Origin: JBLHGU01 sp047615875 | Lineage (GTDB): Bacteria > Pseudomonadota > Gammaproteobacteria > Arenicellales > CAJQKF01 | Assembly: GCA_047615875.1 (NCBI GenBank) | Contig: JBLHGU010000300.1 | Span: 1 to 5,578 of the forward strand | DNA length: 5,578 bases | Reading direction: 5' to 3' | Shown: positions 5,231 to 5,578 of the stretch, in pieces | How the letters are laid out: each line of letters starts with the position of its first letter | Position numbering within the stretch: the first letter of the stretch is position 1 | Notes under the pieces: generated by a model | Told to the model about the DNA's origin: nothing | What the model saw: only the letters and a program-made list of their open reading frames with translations | Database searches by the model: none | Position numbers and translations under genes: made by a program

Positions 5231-5578
5231 CCACGGATGTAATCATTATTGGCGGCGGTATTCAGGGCTGTTCCACTGCCCTCCACCTGGCGCTTCAAGG
5301 CGTGCAGGTGATGGTCATTGAGAAGAATTATTGTGGTAGACATGCATCCGGCCTCAATGCCGGTGGCGTACTACGCGCAGGGCGCTATCCAGTTGAGTTA
5401 CCGCTCAGTACGGCTGCACTTAAGATTTGGGCCGATGCGCCGAATTTAGTCGACGATGACTGCGGTTTTCGCCCGATTGGCCGTCTGAAAATTGCCGAGA
5501 GCGATGAAGAAATGGATAAGCTCGCTGAACGGCATGCGATGGTTCAAGACCTCGGCTATACCCATGAACGCCTGATTG
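5227..5578 (+). CDS. DadA-like FAD-dependent amine dehydrogenase, 5' part (HcnC/OoxB-like)
   Basis: The first 117 codons are present; the gene runs off the window. The N-terminus has the FAD-binding VIIIGGGIQG (5-14) and the acidic E32 at the end of the second strand, followed by RHASGLNAGGVLRAGR (38-53), a motif typical of the DAO/DadA superfamily close to the flavin. Members of this group in three-subunit enzymes oxidise the substrate's C-N bond: glycine (HcnC), D-hydroxyproline, or opines. Its ATG at 5227 overlaps the TGA of the preceding gene by 4 nt (ATGA), as expected for a subunit made in fixed ratio with its partner. The substrate-binding and C-terminal parts are outside the window. 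Confidence 0.88.
   Translation, partial: MTTDVIIIGGGIQGCSTALHLALQGVQVMVIEKNYCGRHASGLNAGGVLRAGRYPVELPLSTAALKIWADAPNLVDDDCGFRPIGRLKIAESDEEMDKLAERHAMVQDLGYTHERLI

Noticed and set aside
3432..5578. Calling the operon hcnABC (hydrogen cyanide synthase)
   Set aside because: Gene order and sizes match, but the same layout is shared by D-hydroxyproline dehydrogenases and opine oxidases, and the ureohydrolase neighbour favours another substrate.

Overview
The window looks like accessory DNA from a proteobacterium, most likely a gammaproteobacterium. This rests only on moderate GC content, the style of the group II intron remnant and the protein families present; no marker gene fixes the taxon. No tRNA, rRNA, CRISPR array, integrase or complete transposase is visible.

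Layout. Positions 1-90 are AT-rich with no gene. About 91-663 is a degenerate group II intron: a 5' RNA-like part, the last ~60 residues of its reverse transcriptase/maturase (391-576), then well-formed domain V (590-622) and domain VI (626-663). The rest of the maturase is missing. A perfect 9-bp GC-rich hairpin (663-687) sits directly against the intron 3' end. Next on the + strand is a 364-residue protein with a transglutaminase/cysteine-protease-like Cys-His-Asp pattern (870-1964); its reading frame stays open upstream to 735, so its 5' end is uncertain. It converges on a minus-strand ureohydrolase of the agmatinase/arginase superfamily (2020-2985) that lacks two residues normally conserved in the active site.

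A 446-bp intergenic region (2986-3431) separates the ureohydrolase from a divergent + strand operon. It holds a perfect 17-bp inverted repeat just upstream of the ureohydrolase, candidate promoters in both directions, a terminator-like hairpin that folds well only as + strand RNA, and a short operator-like dyad. The operon encodes a small [2Fe-2S] protein (3432-3755), a FAD/NAD(P)-type oxidoreductase with a C-terminal BFD-like [2Fe-2S] domain (3761-5230) and the start of a DadA-like FAD amine dehydrogenase (5227 to the window end).

Working together. The three operon genes match in order, size and domain make-up the three-subunit flavin/iron-sulfur amine dehydrogenases (hydrogen cyanide synthase HcnABC, D-hydroxyproline dehydrogenase, opine oxidases). 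A membrane-linked or soluble enzyme oxidising the C-N bond of a secondary or D-amino acid is the likely product. The divergent ureohydrolase suggests a guanidino or related amidino substrate or product, as in opine catabolism where an oxidase releases arginine and an arginase follows. That pathway link is inference; the ureohydrolase's altered residues argue that its substrate may be unusual.
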